This document shows positions 1 through 10,794 of a stretch of DNA of 64,000 bases, in pieces. A program made the position numbers and the translations under genes. The notes below the pieces were generated by a model that worked only from the letters and a program-made list of their open reading frames with translations, ran no database searches and had not been told where the DNA came from. How positions within the stretch are numbered: position 1 is the stretch's first letter; the number at the start of each line of letters is the position of its first letter. Source of the DNA: Carposina sasakii (Eukaryota > Arthropoda > Insecta > Lepidoptera > Carposinidae). Location of the stretch: assembly GCA_014607495.2 (NCBI GenBank), contig CP053148.1:5704001-5768000 (forward strand), read 5' to 3'.

Positions 1-292
1 CAGCCTTCAACACCTTGTAGAATCTGAGTAGTGATGAAGCCCCTTCCACTTGGTCAGACCATCGAATCGATAGAGGTTCGTCATCAAAATGATTGCTCGA
101 ATAAGAAGCTTTTATCGCATGATAGAAGATATAATAGAAATCTACATACAACGAACGTCGTCGACGCCAAACGATGATACATTGTCTTAGCACCCTGGTA
201 TAAACATTTTTTTTTTCGTTTGTACCTATAGTTGTTAGTGTTCACATTATTATATAAACACTTTGGTACGTGAAATCCTCGCAAATGCGTGG

Positions 293-516
293 TCATACAT
301 GGTTAGCAATCTCCCCTAGGAAGCCCCATAGTAGGTAGCTATTCCCAACATAATCTCGCATGTCTAGACGCTCGATTGGTGACAACTCGACATTGATAAG
401 GCCATATTTCTTACTGTAAGTCAATTCTAATCTTAATTTAGTGCCATCGAAATCCGAATGTAAACCGTGCAGCCTTGTATAATGTAATGTTGATATCACA
501 CAGTCATATTTCTTTG
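293..516 (-). CDS. Orphan exon-like open segment, unknown product
   Basis: On the minus strand a pyrimidine-rich acceptor-like string (ATCCTATAG) is followed by an open frame. It reads SPSKKYDCVISTLHYTRLHG, then a stretch with LRLELTYSKKYGLINVELSP and ERLDMRDYVGNSYLLWGF, and stops at 293-295. The composition (buried hydrophobics alternating with charges) looks protein-like. I do not recognise a family and see no partner exons, so it may be a pseudogene or transposon fragment. Confidence 0.25.
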
Positions 517-1087
517 AAGGTGACTATAGGATACCAAAATACAAAAAATTAGGTCGCCTCTGAACAACCCAGGTGATTACATTTACGTGTGATCATTGGA
601 CACTAAAGAGTCGCATATTATCACTACCTACCCGTTTTTTTTATTGCATCAAGGACTTTCTACGATCCATTTTTTTATGGCACTGCCTCTGTGGCACACC
701 GAAGCGAAGCAAGGGCGGGCCACTAGATTTAACATAAAACTGTATTATTTATTTGTCTTCATTTCCATTCACGTGTGCACGTCGTTTTGGGTACAAAAAA
801 CACCACTGCATCTTCGTAGTAACTTACTACGGATATCACGTTCTACGTGACTACGGCGTAGTCAAATTATGTGTTCAATGCATGATCATAACTGCAGTAG
901 AAATGCCATTACTACATTTACTACTGCAAATTATGATGTCATTTTATAAATTAAATGGTCACATTGAGATAAGTTTGCCGATTATTTCATTCTACCTACT
1001 ATTCTTTGATAATAATTAGAAGGTACGAATCAAAAGTGTGCCATTATGATCTCAATCTTTAGAACTATAATTTTTTTACTATTACAG

Positions 1088-1250
1088 AGACGCATTGACA
1101 TCAAGTACCCAAGCCTACACTAAAAAATATATCCTTTACCAAGGTGAGGACGAGTATCAAAAGAAATACTGCATAGTCGATGCTAAAGAAATAGCAGACC
1201 ATGCTGATGCAATTCAAAAAGAAACCTGTGAGCACCAAGATGGCTGGCCG
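1088..1250 (+). CDS. Orphan exon-like segment, unknown product
   Basis: A 163-nt open block with a good acceptor (TTTTTTACTATTACAG) and donor (GTAAGC). It encodes DALTSSTQAYTKKYILYQGE, then DEYQKKYCIVDAKEIADHAD and AIQKETCEHQDGWP, a charged, plausible protein sequence ending on a codon boundary. The frame is compatible with a second acceptor at 5,208, but that segment reads as Helitron. No family recognised. It could be the last intact piece of a flanking gene or captured exon. Confidence 0.35.
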
Positions 1251-1840
1251 GTAAGCTTGATGATAATTAAGTATTTTCTGTAATTAAACGAATAAATATC
1301 TCAAGTCTGCCCTTGAATTCTCTGGATGGTGTACAAAATGTATTTTAATTACCTGATTGTGGACAGTAATAAACCAGCGAGGGAGGTGGATCGAGAATCC
1401 ATTTAATTCAGTCGGAACGTTGTGCTGGAGTAATTTCCATTAATTGTAGGTTCAGTTCTCGGGTAAGACAAGAGGGGATAAGGCTCGAGATCTATTAACT
1501 AATTAAGTGGCACTGTCCCCTCTCACGTGGTTTTTTAAAGATAATCAATTGTCATAAAATGGTGTTCTGGGAAAAGTAATAACACTTTGGTTATAATTAG
1601 AAAGGTAGCTTTGTCCTTTGCTGATGCGGATCTTCATCAGAATAGGTACATCAACTACATCTCTTTCTGTGCATGTCGTAAGAGTCGACTGTGGAAGTCA
1701 GGGTCATGCATCGTCAGACGATGTGTGCTCGTACTTGTCACCAGCCTCGCTATGCTAAACGTGATTTTAGGACCTCCTACGTGATTATGTACTTTTGGCT
1801 ATTCTATTTTGGGAACATAGCCGTGTGTATAATATATATA
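1251..1840. other. Intergenic sequence, nothing recognised
   Basis: Moderately AT-rich DNA between the orphan exon and a MITE. No open frame, RNA or repeat could be supported. Confidence 0.4.
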
Positions 1841-2499
1841 CAGGGTGCTTTTTCGTTGCCACCCTTAACGAAGGGTACGTACTCTATACATCAAATAAAG
1901 TAAGTTTATGCCAAAAAAAATGCTGGGAAACGATGTAAATTTTTTTAAATTACTTGATCGGTCGAAATTTATACTCTCCAGTGTTTATGATAGTTTTTTC
2001 ATAGACAGATATTAATTATTTCTCGTGAAAAAATCTTGCTGCACGCGTCTATGTGCATTTATGCAGAAAAACGCAGTCTATATACTCAACTTTGGGCCCT
2101 AATATCTTGGGAACCAGACACTTCCCAGGTATGCTTCCATGGAGAAAAATGATCGTGATGATGAGGAGATTCCGCAGTTTTCGGAAACATTGACGAACAA
2201 AAATCATCCTGTATGTATAAATAGACTGCGTTTTTCTGCATAAATGCACATTGACGCGTGTAGCAAGATTTTTTCACGAGAAATAATTAAAATCTCTGTA
2301 TGAAAAAACTAGCATAAACACTGAACACTATAAATTTCGCCCGATCAAGTAATAAAAAATAATAAAAAAATCCTTTTTTTTTGGCATAAACTTACTTTAT
2401 TTTATGTATAGAGAACGTACCCTTCGTTAATGGAGGCCACAAAAAAACTACTGTATAGTACGTACCCTTCGTTAAGGGTGGCAACGAAAAAACACCCTG
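1841..2499. mobile_element. Palindromic CAGGGTG MITE, 659 bp
   Basis: The ends are CAGGGTGCTTTTTCGTTGCC at 1,841 and its near-complement (GGCAACGAAAAAACACCCTG) at 2,499, both flanked by TA. The arms extend inward about 250 bp each, including AAAACGCAGTCTAT against ATAGACTGCGTTTT. A central segment of about 125 bp (about 2,091-2,216) lies between the arms. The right terminus is duplicated: a diverged copy of the last 50 bp sits at 2,410-2,455. TA target duplications and long arms suit a Tc1/mariner-type non-autonomous element. A truncated relative lies at 60,553-60,885. Confidence 0.75.
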
Positions 2500-2689
2500 T
2501 ATAGGTAGATATAGGTATGTATGTATGTGATAGAATGTCATAAAATATCTGGGAAAATGGTTATCATTTCAAACAGCTTCAACGTAGGCGTACTGAAACA
2601 TTATGTATATAATTTGCTTTCAGCGTGGGCGAGGCGCAACAGCTTAGGAAAGTTCACCCGTGCACTGACACGAGGCTGACTAAGTCGCA

Positions 2690-2990
2690 TTGAAACAGAC
2701 TTCAAAGTTTTAATCTCTAAAGCCTGTAATTTATCTTCATAGCGTCAACATTTTGATGCATAAGCTTATTTATGATACCTATGCAAAGGACTAGACTAGG
2801 TATAACTATACGAAGAACCTGCGCGATTATAAAATAAATTCGCTTCCCGCTGTCTGTCTGTCCATGTGTTTGACATCTTTCAATATGTAACGGATTTTGA
2901 TGCGGTTTTTTAGATTCAAGAAGGTTTATATGTATGCACTGCACCCACGCGAAGCCGAGGCGGGTCGCTAGTTCCACATAAAGGGATAAA
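2690..2990 (+). mobile_element. Helitron-like lepidopteran repeat, decayed
   Basis: It contains the motif run gattttgatgcggttttt and ends gaagccgaggcgggtcgctagtt. These are familiar internal and 3' parts of non-autonomous lepidopteran Helitrons. The 5' boundary is uncertain. Confidence 0.4.
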
Positions 2991-3152
2991 TCGAATTTTG
3001 CCAAAATGGTCAAATATTTTTGATGATTCCGTTACTGATGCTGGGTTTCACTAGAATAGAACTGGTCGGCTGGAAGAAATCTCCATTAGAGATAAACTCG
3101 CATTTGTATAGGTTTGTTCGATGTTTTCTGTCTATAATAAAGAATATGAATA

Positions 3153-3410
3153 CAGGGTGTAACAATAAGGGTATGTTAAGCGAAAAGCTACGTAAACAGC
3201 CCACTATAGAGACCTATCCACAAAATTTGAGACTCGAAATCACATGTTTATTTTTCCCGATAGTATGGAGAATTTTTAAATATCTCAGGAATTTTCATAC
3301 AATCTTGAAAAAAAAACATGTGATTTCGAGTCTCAAATTTTGTGGATAGGTTGTCTACAGTGGGCTATTTACGTAGCTTTTCGCTTAACATACCCTTTTT
3401 GTTACACCCT
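3153..3410. mobile_element. Palindromic CAGGGTGTAACA MITE, copy 1
   Basis: It starts CAGGGTGTAACAATAAGGG and ends with the complement (AACATACCCTTTTTGTTACACCCT). Arms of roughly 110 bp pair almost completely, including GCGAAAAGCTACGTAAACAG and its complement. TA precedes the left end. Related copies lie at 54,908-55,154 and, decayed, at 15,110-15,330. Confidence 0.8.
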
Positions 3411-3645
3411 ATATACCTATAAACATCTGCCGTATCTACTTCCGTTTATCACTGATGATTTACATTATATTGCTCCCATGCCATGTATTCATATGGCCCA
3501 GCTATGCTCAAACGTAACTGTGGAATCTCATTTTTGATCCTGCAGTTTTGTCTACCCCATTTCGGGAATACGGCCGTGTCTAATGTATGTATGTATGTCT
3601 TTTGATGTATGCTACAAGGTTAATAGGATTCAATTGATATGTTAT

Positions 3646-3836
3646 AGTGGTTCCCAAAGTGGTCCGGGTGGTTCCCCAGGGGTCCACACAAGACTCGATG
3701 GGGGTCTACGTTGGCGTGAAAACATGGGGGTTTACAATTAATTAGTATGTGGTATATTAATTAGTCTATAGGTGGTCCACCAGAACCAGTTAACTTTTGA
3801 AAGGGGTCTTTAAGAAAAAAGTTTGGGAACTCCTGG
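3646..3836. mobile_element. hAT-like MITE, about 190 bp
   Basis: The left end agtGGTTCCCAAAGTGGTCC and the right end AAAGTTTGGGAACTCCTGG are imperfect inverted repeats of the common hAT type (CAGGGGTTCCCAAACTT). Inside are recurring ggggtcc/ggtccac stretches. I could not confirm an 8-bp target duplication. Confidence 0.6.
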
Positions 3837-5207
3837 TACATATAACGTATAATTTAAATTTTTACCTTTGTATGAATTTGCAAAATTACCAAAACTAGTA
3901 TTGTTATAACCACCGGTTATAATAACATATTTTGACATTTGCGTAACCATTATTTGCATAGAATATTCAATACATAATTATTTGTGCTCTTGGTGCTCTG
4001 CCTACCCCGTAAGGAATAAAGGCTTATCTGTCCAGCATATCTGATTATATCTATGTATTTATGTAATTATTTGTAACACGTGGCTCGACAGCTTTGCTTG
4101 CTTGAATTCATTTGTATCAACTCCTATCGGGCCAAAGTGGTTTGTGTTTTGTAACCATCCATATACACTATCACACGCAAAATTTCATTAAAATCTATCC
4201 AGCCATATAGCGAGAGTTAGCTGACACCTACAGAACAATAAAATTTGCATATTTCCATGCTAATTGCTCCCCATATTTGTTTCCTACATAAGAATATCAT
4301 ATTAATATGTGACAAAATTTCTCCAACACAACACACTTGACGGCAATAACTTCAGCGCACACCCTTGAATCTTTACTGCCATTTTTTTACTACAGCTTTT
4401 ATTACAAGCGGAAACTAATATAGTTCTTACCTAATAATGCGTGTCGATGTAGTTTGCACGAGCCACAATCACTATTTGTTTAGTAAGTTTGTTTGTGGGC
4501 ATGCTAGGGCTTGGTGCCGGTGCGGACGGCAGGGCGGGCGGCGCGGACGGCCGTACGGGGCACGGGCCGGGGAGGCTCTGCCGCGGACTCCAACCTATCT
4601 GTGCAGCTACTAGAGTACCTACCGCAAGGGACATCCATCATGATGCGTACGGATGTCTAGATACAAATTACAAGATGTGTTTGGGTTCTTCTTGCTGAAG
4701 TTTTGTTAAAGGATAACGGTTATACCCTGGGTTATACTCGTACTGATATAGATAGTGGTCAATAGGTATAGGTCACAATGACGGCAATCAGTGGTCACAC
4801 ATAAAAAATACCTAAGATTTCTGGCGAATATTAGAATTTTCAATACACGACCTGTACAGCTAGGCCGTCTATTGTAAACCGACCAAAAGGTGGATTTAAC
4901 TACAGAAATGGCTGAAAATATAGCCCAAAACTTATGTAAAACTACTTGCTGTTTTTTTTAAAAAAAATGTGTCGATAAATCTAATATTTAGTACCTACCT
5001 ACGTGCTGTGCTTCTGAAAAAGTAAGCCTTCTAAATATTCCAGAGCCGACACAGCCAACAAAAAAACTAATATTGGCAAACTGTAAACTAATATTGGTTT
5101 TCTTTCCGGACATTCTTTAAGCAATTTTCGTATATGTAACAGCCTGTTTCAAATAACTTCGTTTTGCGGGAAATAAATGAGTAATCTTTCCCTCTTGATT
5201 TATACAG
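3837..5207. other. Intergenic sequence with a GC-rich block
   Basis: Mostly AT-rich and featureless. A striking CpG-dense patch (about 4,495-4,600; ggcgggcggcgcggacggcc) stands out. It is open in two frames only because of its base composition. It shows no splice structure and no recognised domain. It could be a captured CpG island or a regulatory patch. Confidence 0.35.
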
Positions 5208-5455
5208 GTTCCTCGGGCTATCTACCTATACATGAAAAAGACCCAGGATGCGATGACATATGTCCGAAACTATGGGAGGCCGGAAAGAAAAGTGGATCTA
5301 TTAGGCTGGTCAGCAATCTTTCGACCGTCATTACATAGCTTCAAAGCTATTCCATTTGAAGATGAAGAAATTGCAATATGTGGACCATGTGAAAACTATA
5401 ATTTAAAAGCACAGTAGTGCAGCTAGCTGTCCATTTAGAAAACTACGGCAATTAA
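5208..5455 (+). pseudogene. Helitron replicase fragment A (internally deleted)
   Basis: It reads KTQDAMTYVRNYGRP, a hallmark of Helitron Rep/helicase proteins, then jumps to ICGPCENYNLKA and QLAVHLEN. In intact proteins these pieces lie hundreds of residues apart, so the copy carries large internal deletions. No intact frame. Confidence 0.65.
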
Positions 5456-6169
5456 CTCTTTCAGTCTTGGTGGTTAGTGTCACTAACCACCTATTTCTGA
5501 TTTTTTAAATTAAAATCTATGCCATCTACTTATAATCGGTTGAACTATCATGAAAGTTCGATTCATGCTTGACAAGATACGACCGAATATACCGCCAAAT
5601 GAAAGAATGACAACTCAATTTAGTTGAATTGAATATTGCACTTACGTAATTTTAATTGCGTGTTTTATAAAAAAAAATAACAGGTAAGTAAGTTAGCTTT
5701 TATCTTCAATGTTTTTTATTAACTTTATTCTCATTTATCTGTTTTATATATATTTACATGAAAATACTACTACTCTTAAGTTTTTTGCAGTGTATTCACA
5801 TCGAAATGCGTAAATTATCATTAATAGTTTGTATCAATAGTCATGGTGGTTAGTGGCCCTAACCACCTCATTTTTCGAAAACCTTAATAAATATTTTTTT
5901 TTTCCTACTTTATATGATTTTTTTATTGTTAATAATGCTAAAACTTACATACATATGTTAAAAATATTCTTAATCTAAAAGCGTGACGGAAAGAGTTAAG
6001 AAACGTTTCATCAAAAAAACTAGGTAGGTATATAAAATTATATACTAATACATTCTGCAAAGTTAAATGCCACATGGTAAGTGTGGAGGGGACTTGCAGA
6101 AGCGAGGTTCATTTGCTGTCATGAAATTGACTGAAATTGATAGTCTTGTTATTTATTATATAGTAACTA

Positions 6170-6620
6170 AAAATAAGGGATATGAATCATGTGGAAACCG
6201 TAATTTAAAAGCACCATGTATGAAAAACAAAATCTTTGCATAAAAGTAGGTACCCTCAACGTCAACGATACCCAAACTGGAGAGTAATTCAATACATTTG
6301 TAAATATATCAATAAAGGATATGAACAAGCTACATTTAGCGTTAAAAACCCAAATATTGAAGTGGAAAAAAACTACGTCAATGAAAGTCCTTTTTATAAA
6401 TTTCAACTAGCCATCCCAGTGCAGCTAGCCGTCCATTTAGAAAACGGCCAGAGGGTGTAGGTATTTAACCACACTGGTGAACAAGTAGCCAAAAACGGAG
6501 GTAAAATTACTTTTCTGGCTTTTTTCGAGCTCTGTAATAAAGATTACTATAATTTACCAAAATATGAGACCGAGCGCTACGCTAAATATCAGAGATGGAT
6601 CTCTTACCCTCCCCTATTAT
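6170..6620 (+). pseudogene. Helitron replicase fragment B
   Basis: Translation in shifting frames gives CGNRNLKAPCMKN, DTQTGE, then QYICKYINKGYEQATFSV, VQLAVHLENGQRV, EQVAKN and FLAFFELCNKD. Order matches the Helitron Rep region. Stops and frame changes break it. Confidence 0.75.
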
Positions 6621-6975
6621 TTTAGAATGGTTAACGACCATATAAATGTACAGTAATACCACTCAGTTCAAGCAAATAAATTCATTTGTTGATATATGTA
6701 TAAAGGATCTGACTAACTCACTTTTAGAATTAGAAACCCAAATGAAGTGGAAAAGTACGTCAAAGGCTGTGCATAAGAACATCGAGCGGCATAAGAGCGG
6801 CGTCCTACTGTCAAGCTTCTAAGCCATCCATTTAGAAAACGGCCTAGGGCATATTTTACCATAAAATGGCTGAACAAGTCTACCTACTACCCAGATCTCT
6901 GTAATGAGAATGAATTCCTAAAGATACTTCTATACCACGTGGTTCCACGATACTACAGTTACATGTACCAATAAT
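6620..6975 (+). pseudogene. Helitron replicase fragment C
   Basis: A second, shorter pass through the same protein region: VNDHINVQ, a degraded YKGSD, RNPNEVEKYVK, AIHLENG and a LLYHVVPRYY-like end. Several stops. Confidence 0.55.
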
Positions 6976-7389
6976 TAGGTAAGTACTATATTAATGTGGG
7001 AATTAAAAATGAGTTTTGGCCGTATGGGAATGAATGTTGTTTGGCTGAGAGATTTAAAAAAAGTAAAAATATAAGATGGCGATTAGACGATAGAATGAGT
7101 AGTGTAAAGTTTTGGTTTTTCTTGAAATAAAAGTTTAAAACTAGATATTCTTCGTTTACTCATAACCCGGTCCCACATTAATAGAAATGAGTCTATGAAC
7201 CTAGCCGTGCTTCTGAAAAAGTTAGCCTTCCAAATACTCTAGAGCCGCCACAGCAAATAAAACATATTTTAACTAATAATCGTATTCTTTTCGGACATTT
7301 TTAGGCAAGAATTCGCAGATAAAACGGTCTTATTCAAATAAGTAATAATAATGTAAGAAATCTGCGCTATTATCATTCTGTTCAAGCGA

Positions 7390-7680
7390 AGAGAATACTA
7401 CATTTGTAAATATATTGATAAAGGATCCGACCAAGCTACCGTTAGAAACCCAAATGATGAAGTGAAAATGACCGTACAAAAGTACATCCGAAGCTGTCCT
7501 GCGAATATTAGAATTTTAGGTAAAATAGTGGCATTCTACAGCATCCAGCTGTCCATTTAGGAACCGGCCAAAAGGTCTATTTTATTATAAAAACAGCTTA
7601 ACAAGTAGCCCAAAACCCAATCTACTTTACTGGTATTTTTCGAACTCTGAAATCGCAGACACCTAGGGCAGACTTTTTCC
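7390..7680 (+). pseudogene. Helitron replicase fragment D
   Basis: ICKYIDKGSDQAT, VRNPNDEVK, AVHLGTGQKVYF and QVAQNP are recognisable across frames. The segment repeats the content of fragments B and C. Confidence 0.6.
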
Positions 7681-7854
7681 AACGGTGAAAACTATTTGAA
7701 GGATAAATTTGGTGCTATATTTCCCTGAAACATTATAAAGATAAAGACAGCAGAAATTTTATCCGTCTAATAGGGTATCTGACTATTGGGGAAATCGGCA
7801 TTTAGTTGTATACATGTATAATATCACGAAATGCCGAAATACTACAGGTACTTT

Positions 7855-8100
7855 GCCGAAATGGAGGACTGAGCGCTATGCTAAATATCAGACAGATAAT
7901 AAATATATTGTCCCTTGCTCCCCAATATCGTTTAGAACGTTTATTGCTCACATAAATGTGAAGTGTTGCCACACTCAGTTCAAGCAATCAAATACATTTT
8001 TAAATATTAATTAAAGATCTGACCAATCTACTTTTCGCGAAGGAAACCCAAATGATGAAATGGAATACTACGTCATTGGCCTGCATAAGAATGCATGGTA
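7855..8100 (+). pseudogene. Helitron replicase fragment E
   Basis: RTERYAKYQTDNKYIVPCSP and FRTFIAHINVKCCHTQFKQS correspond to the DNRWVVPYSP...AHINVE region of Helitron proteins. A following NPNDEMEYYV-like piece overlaps the start of fragment D in protein order. Confidence 0.6.
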
Positions 8101-8260
8101 GAAACACCCTATGAGTTACAACGATCAAATGATCCGCTACAATATTAACTGAAGATGGATTATTTGACCATTACTCAGCAAGGTATGTGCATAACAAACG
8201 GTGACTTGTTACCACATTATTACAGAGACTTATTTAGTCAAAATTGATATGATGACGATT

Positions 8261-8289
8261 ACAGAACAGGTAATTATTACCTGTTCTGT
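8261..8289. repeat. Perfect 14-bp-arm palindrome
   Basis: ACAGAACAGGTAAT, one central T, then ATTACCTGTTCTGT. It is flanked on both sides by gatgacgat as a direct repeat. Confidence 0.85.
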
Positions 8290-8574
8290 GATGACGATAA
8301 TAATATCAGAAAGATTGAGTTACATATTATATCGTAATCAACAATCTGAGGGATTCGTTTGCCATCAGACTGTTGATTACATCCATCTCATTCATTTCAG
8401 AGATACTTAAATCAAGACGCAAATGTTGATCCAGTAAATATCGGTAAACAAGTGAGTGATCTTTTTATTTTATTTTTTTATTTATTAATTTATTAAGATT
8501 AGGCACACCAACATCACATGATCTTACCCTCTTAATTTACCTACATGTTCTCCGAGCTATATACGAGTATATGT

Positions 8575-9110
8575 CTGAAACTATGAGAGGCATGGTTTAT
8601 TTTTAAGTTACTTTTAAGTGTAAGTCCGAATGGCTAGAAAGGAAAGCGGAACTATTATCTGGTCAGCTATCTTTCAACCTTGATGATAATAATTACATTT
8701 AAAGATGAAGAAATTAATAAAATTATTTGCATTAATGGATTAAAATGGAATAGAGAAAATATTCGGCAACGTTAAATTGTATATCATTCATCTGAGCGTT
8801 GAATGTCACTTGGCAAGTGTGTTGAGTGAAGTGATAGAAGTGAGGTTTATTTCCTGTTGGCCAGAAAGGAAAATTCAGCCAGACCAGAGTGATAGCGTTA
8901 TAAGTAGTTGCGGAACTGGCCAGTACGATACGGGATTCGGACAATGTAGCGTCTATAACTTAAAAGCACCATTCATGAAAAACGGTATCTGCACAAAAAA
9001 GTATTCTCGAAGTTTCATCAAGGATAACCAAACTGGAGAGGACATATATCCAGTTTATCTTCATCGTATCGCGAGAACAGAGAGACAGTGGATATACCTA
9101 TAGAGAGATA
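8575..9110 (+). pseudogene. Helitron replicase fragment F
   Basis: It reads CGTGQYDTGFGQCSVYNLKA, then PFMKNGICTKKYSRSFIKDN and QTGEDIYPVYLHRI. These match the zinc-finger-like CGPCG...CMKNGxCTKxYPRxF segment that precedes the Rep motifs. It is one of the longest open stretches in the cluster, but it is isolated from its downstream partners by stops. Confidence 0.7.
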
Positions 9111-9139
9111 AAAGATGGGTTGTCCCAAACTCTCCAATA

Positions 9140-9480
9140 AGATAATAAAGGAACATACCAAGCTACTTTAAGCATTAGAAACAATGAAGTAGAAAACTAA
9201 GTCAATTTCATTACATTAGAACATTCAGAACATGCAAAGCTATCTGGTGAACTGGAATATCCGATACACGAGCGAGATCCTACAGTCGTGCAATTAGCCG
9301 TTCGTTTAGAAACCGGGCAAAGGGTGTATTTTTATTATAGAAACAGCTGAAAAAGTAAACCAAAACCCACGTAAAACTACTTTGTTGGCTTTTTTCAAGC
9401 TCTGTAATAAGGACGAATTCGTAAACACACTTATCTCTACCATGTAGTCAAAAATGGGCCAATCAACCTAATGGTAGGTG
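9140..9480 (+). pseudogene. Helitron replicase fragment G
   Basis: It carries YQATLSIRNNEVEN, then a FPIHERDPTVVQLAVRLETG-like run and TTLLAFFKLCNKDEFVNTLI-like sequence. Order is that of the Rep domain. Frameshifts and an early stop are present. Confidence 0.65.
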
Positions 9481-9719
9481 CTGTGCTTCTGAAAAAGTTA
9501 GCCTTCCAAATATTCCAGAGCCGCTACAGCCAATGTATTGTTTTTTATATCCGGAAAGAAAACGATCATTGCGTTTTTAACGAAAATTTTAAAAGCAATA
9601 TTTGTAAATACACCAGCCTGTTTCAAATAAAATCGTTAGCACAAAATAATTCAGAGAAGGGAATACTTATTATGCCCAATCTTCGCCATCAGGTCAAAAT
9701 TCACAATACTTGCAGATAT

Positions 9720-10005
9720 ATTTAATTTCAGATGGACATCAGCTATCTTTACGGTCAGACATAGCTACAACATAAAAAGAATTAAATAACTACAGTCCGC
9801 AAGGAATGGACATAATGCATATACGAGGTTTTAAACAAAACTTAGAACATAATTGTTCGAAACTACTTACTTACATATACTCTGGCCACCAAAAACAACA
9901 GACTCAGGCAGATATTAATGTTCCAGCTGTTCATAAGATAGCCGGTTACTTGGTAGACGAAGAAAAAGGACTGGAGAATGGATTATCCCTTAGTCTCCAT
10001 TAAAT
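9720..10005 (+). pseudogene. Probable Helitron-derived segment H
   Basis: An open stretch reads MDIMHIRGFKQNLEHNCSKL and continues through NVPAVHKIAGYLVDEEKGLE. I do not recognise it directly, but it lies between Helitron fragments in the same orientation. It could be a less conserved part of the same protein. Confidence 0.35.
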
Positions 10006-10109
10006 CGTGTAACTAGAACGTTTCCCTATCGCTCACATAAGATAGTTTAACTTTTAGATTTGCAATCGTGTTTATTTAACTCTTTGCGTGTACAACAAGC
10101 TCTCATGTT

Positions 10110-10400
10110 AAGTATTGTTACTCAGTCCAAGCCATCAAATATATTTGTAAATAAGTAAGAATCTAATCAACGTCAATGGCCACACTTAAGAACGTGTCTG
10201 GCGAATATAAGAATTTCCGATACACGAGTGGCAAACTTCCAGCCGTCAGCTAGCTGTCCATTTAGAAAACGGCCAAGGGTACATTACCACGGAAACGGCC
10301 GAACAAGTAGCCCAAAACCAAGTAAAACTACTTTACTGTTTTCGATAAAACAAAAAGTAAACAAATTACGAATGAAATAAAAGCAAAGACACCTCTACCA
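10110..10400 (+). pseudogene. Helitron replicase fragment I
   Basis: It contains QLSIHLENGQGYI-like and ETAEQVAQN-like pieces and KTTLLFSI, another copy of the QLAVHLENGQRVYF...TTLLAFF section. Heavily degraded. Confidence 0.5.
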
Positions 10401-10429
10401 CTTAGTCCCAATCTCATTCAAGTACTTAA

Positions 10430-10700
10430 AAACTTCGAACGGAAGAGACCAAACAGATTGTCCTGAAAGAGCTTTGCTAGGAAATGATGATCACCAGGAA
10501 ATTGTGACAGAATCATCGCTTTCGCAATGTCCAGTTCAATGGAGAGTTTGTAGTCATATGAGCTTTTATTTTATCAGTCTCATCGGAACCATAATTAATA
10601 ATGAAACAATTTCAAAGACGATTAATGTAAAGCTATTAGATACATATTTGGGTACCTATCTACCACCTGTTTTACCACGACATGAGACAACAACCATATA
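10430..10700 (+). other. Open segment of unknown origin at the end of the Helitron cluster
   Basis: 75 codons read LLGNDDHQEIVTESSLSQCP and onward in one frame. No domain recognised. Its orientation matches the Helitron debris, so it may be part of it. Confidence 0.25.
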
Positions 10701-10707
10701 AAATTAA

Positions 10708-10774
10708 AGGCACATCAGCGCCATCTAGATGTGTAATCCTTAAATACTCGTCTAGATGGCGCCGATGTGCTGTC
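10708..10774. repeat. Inverted repeat GCACATCAGCGCCATCTAGA
   Basis: A 20-bp arm (one mismatch) on each side of a loop of about 20 nt. The GCGCCATCTAG core is a short motif seen often in lepidopteran DNA. Confidence 0.75.
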
Positions 10775-10794
10775 TGATGCCACTACTTCTACCT

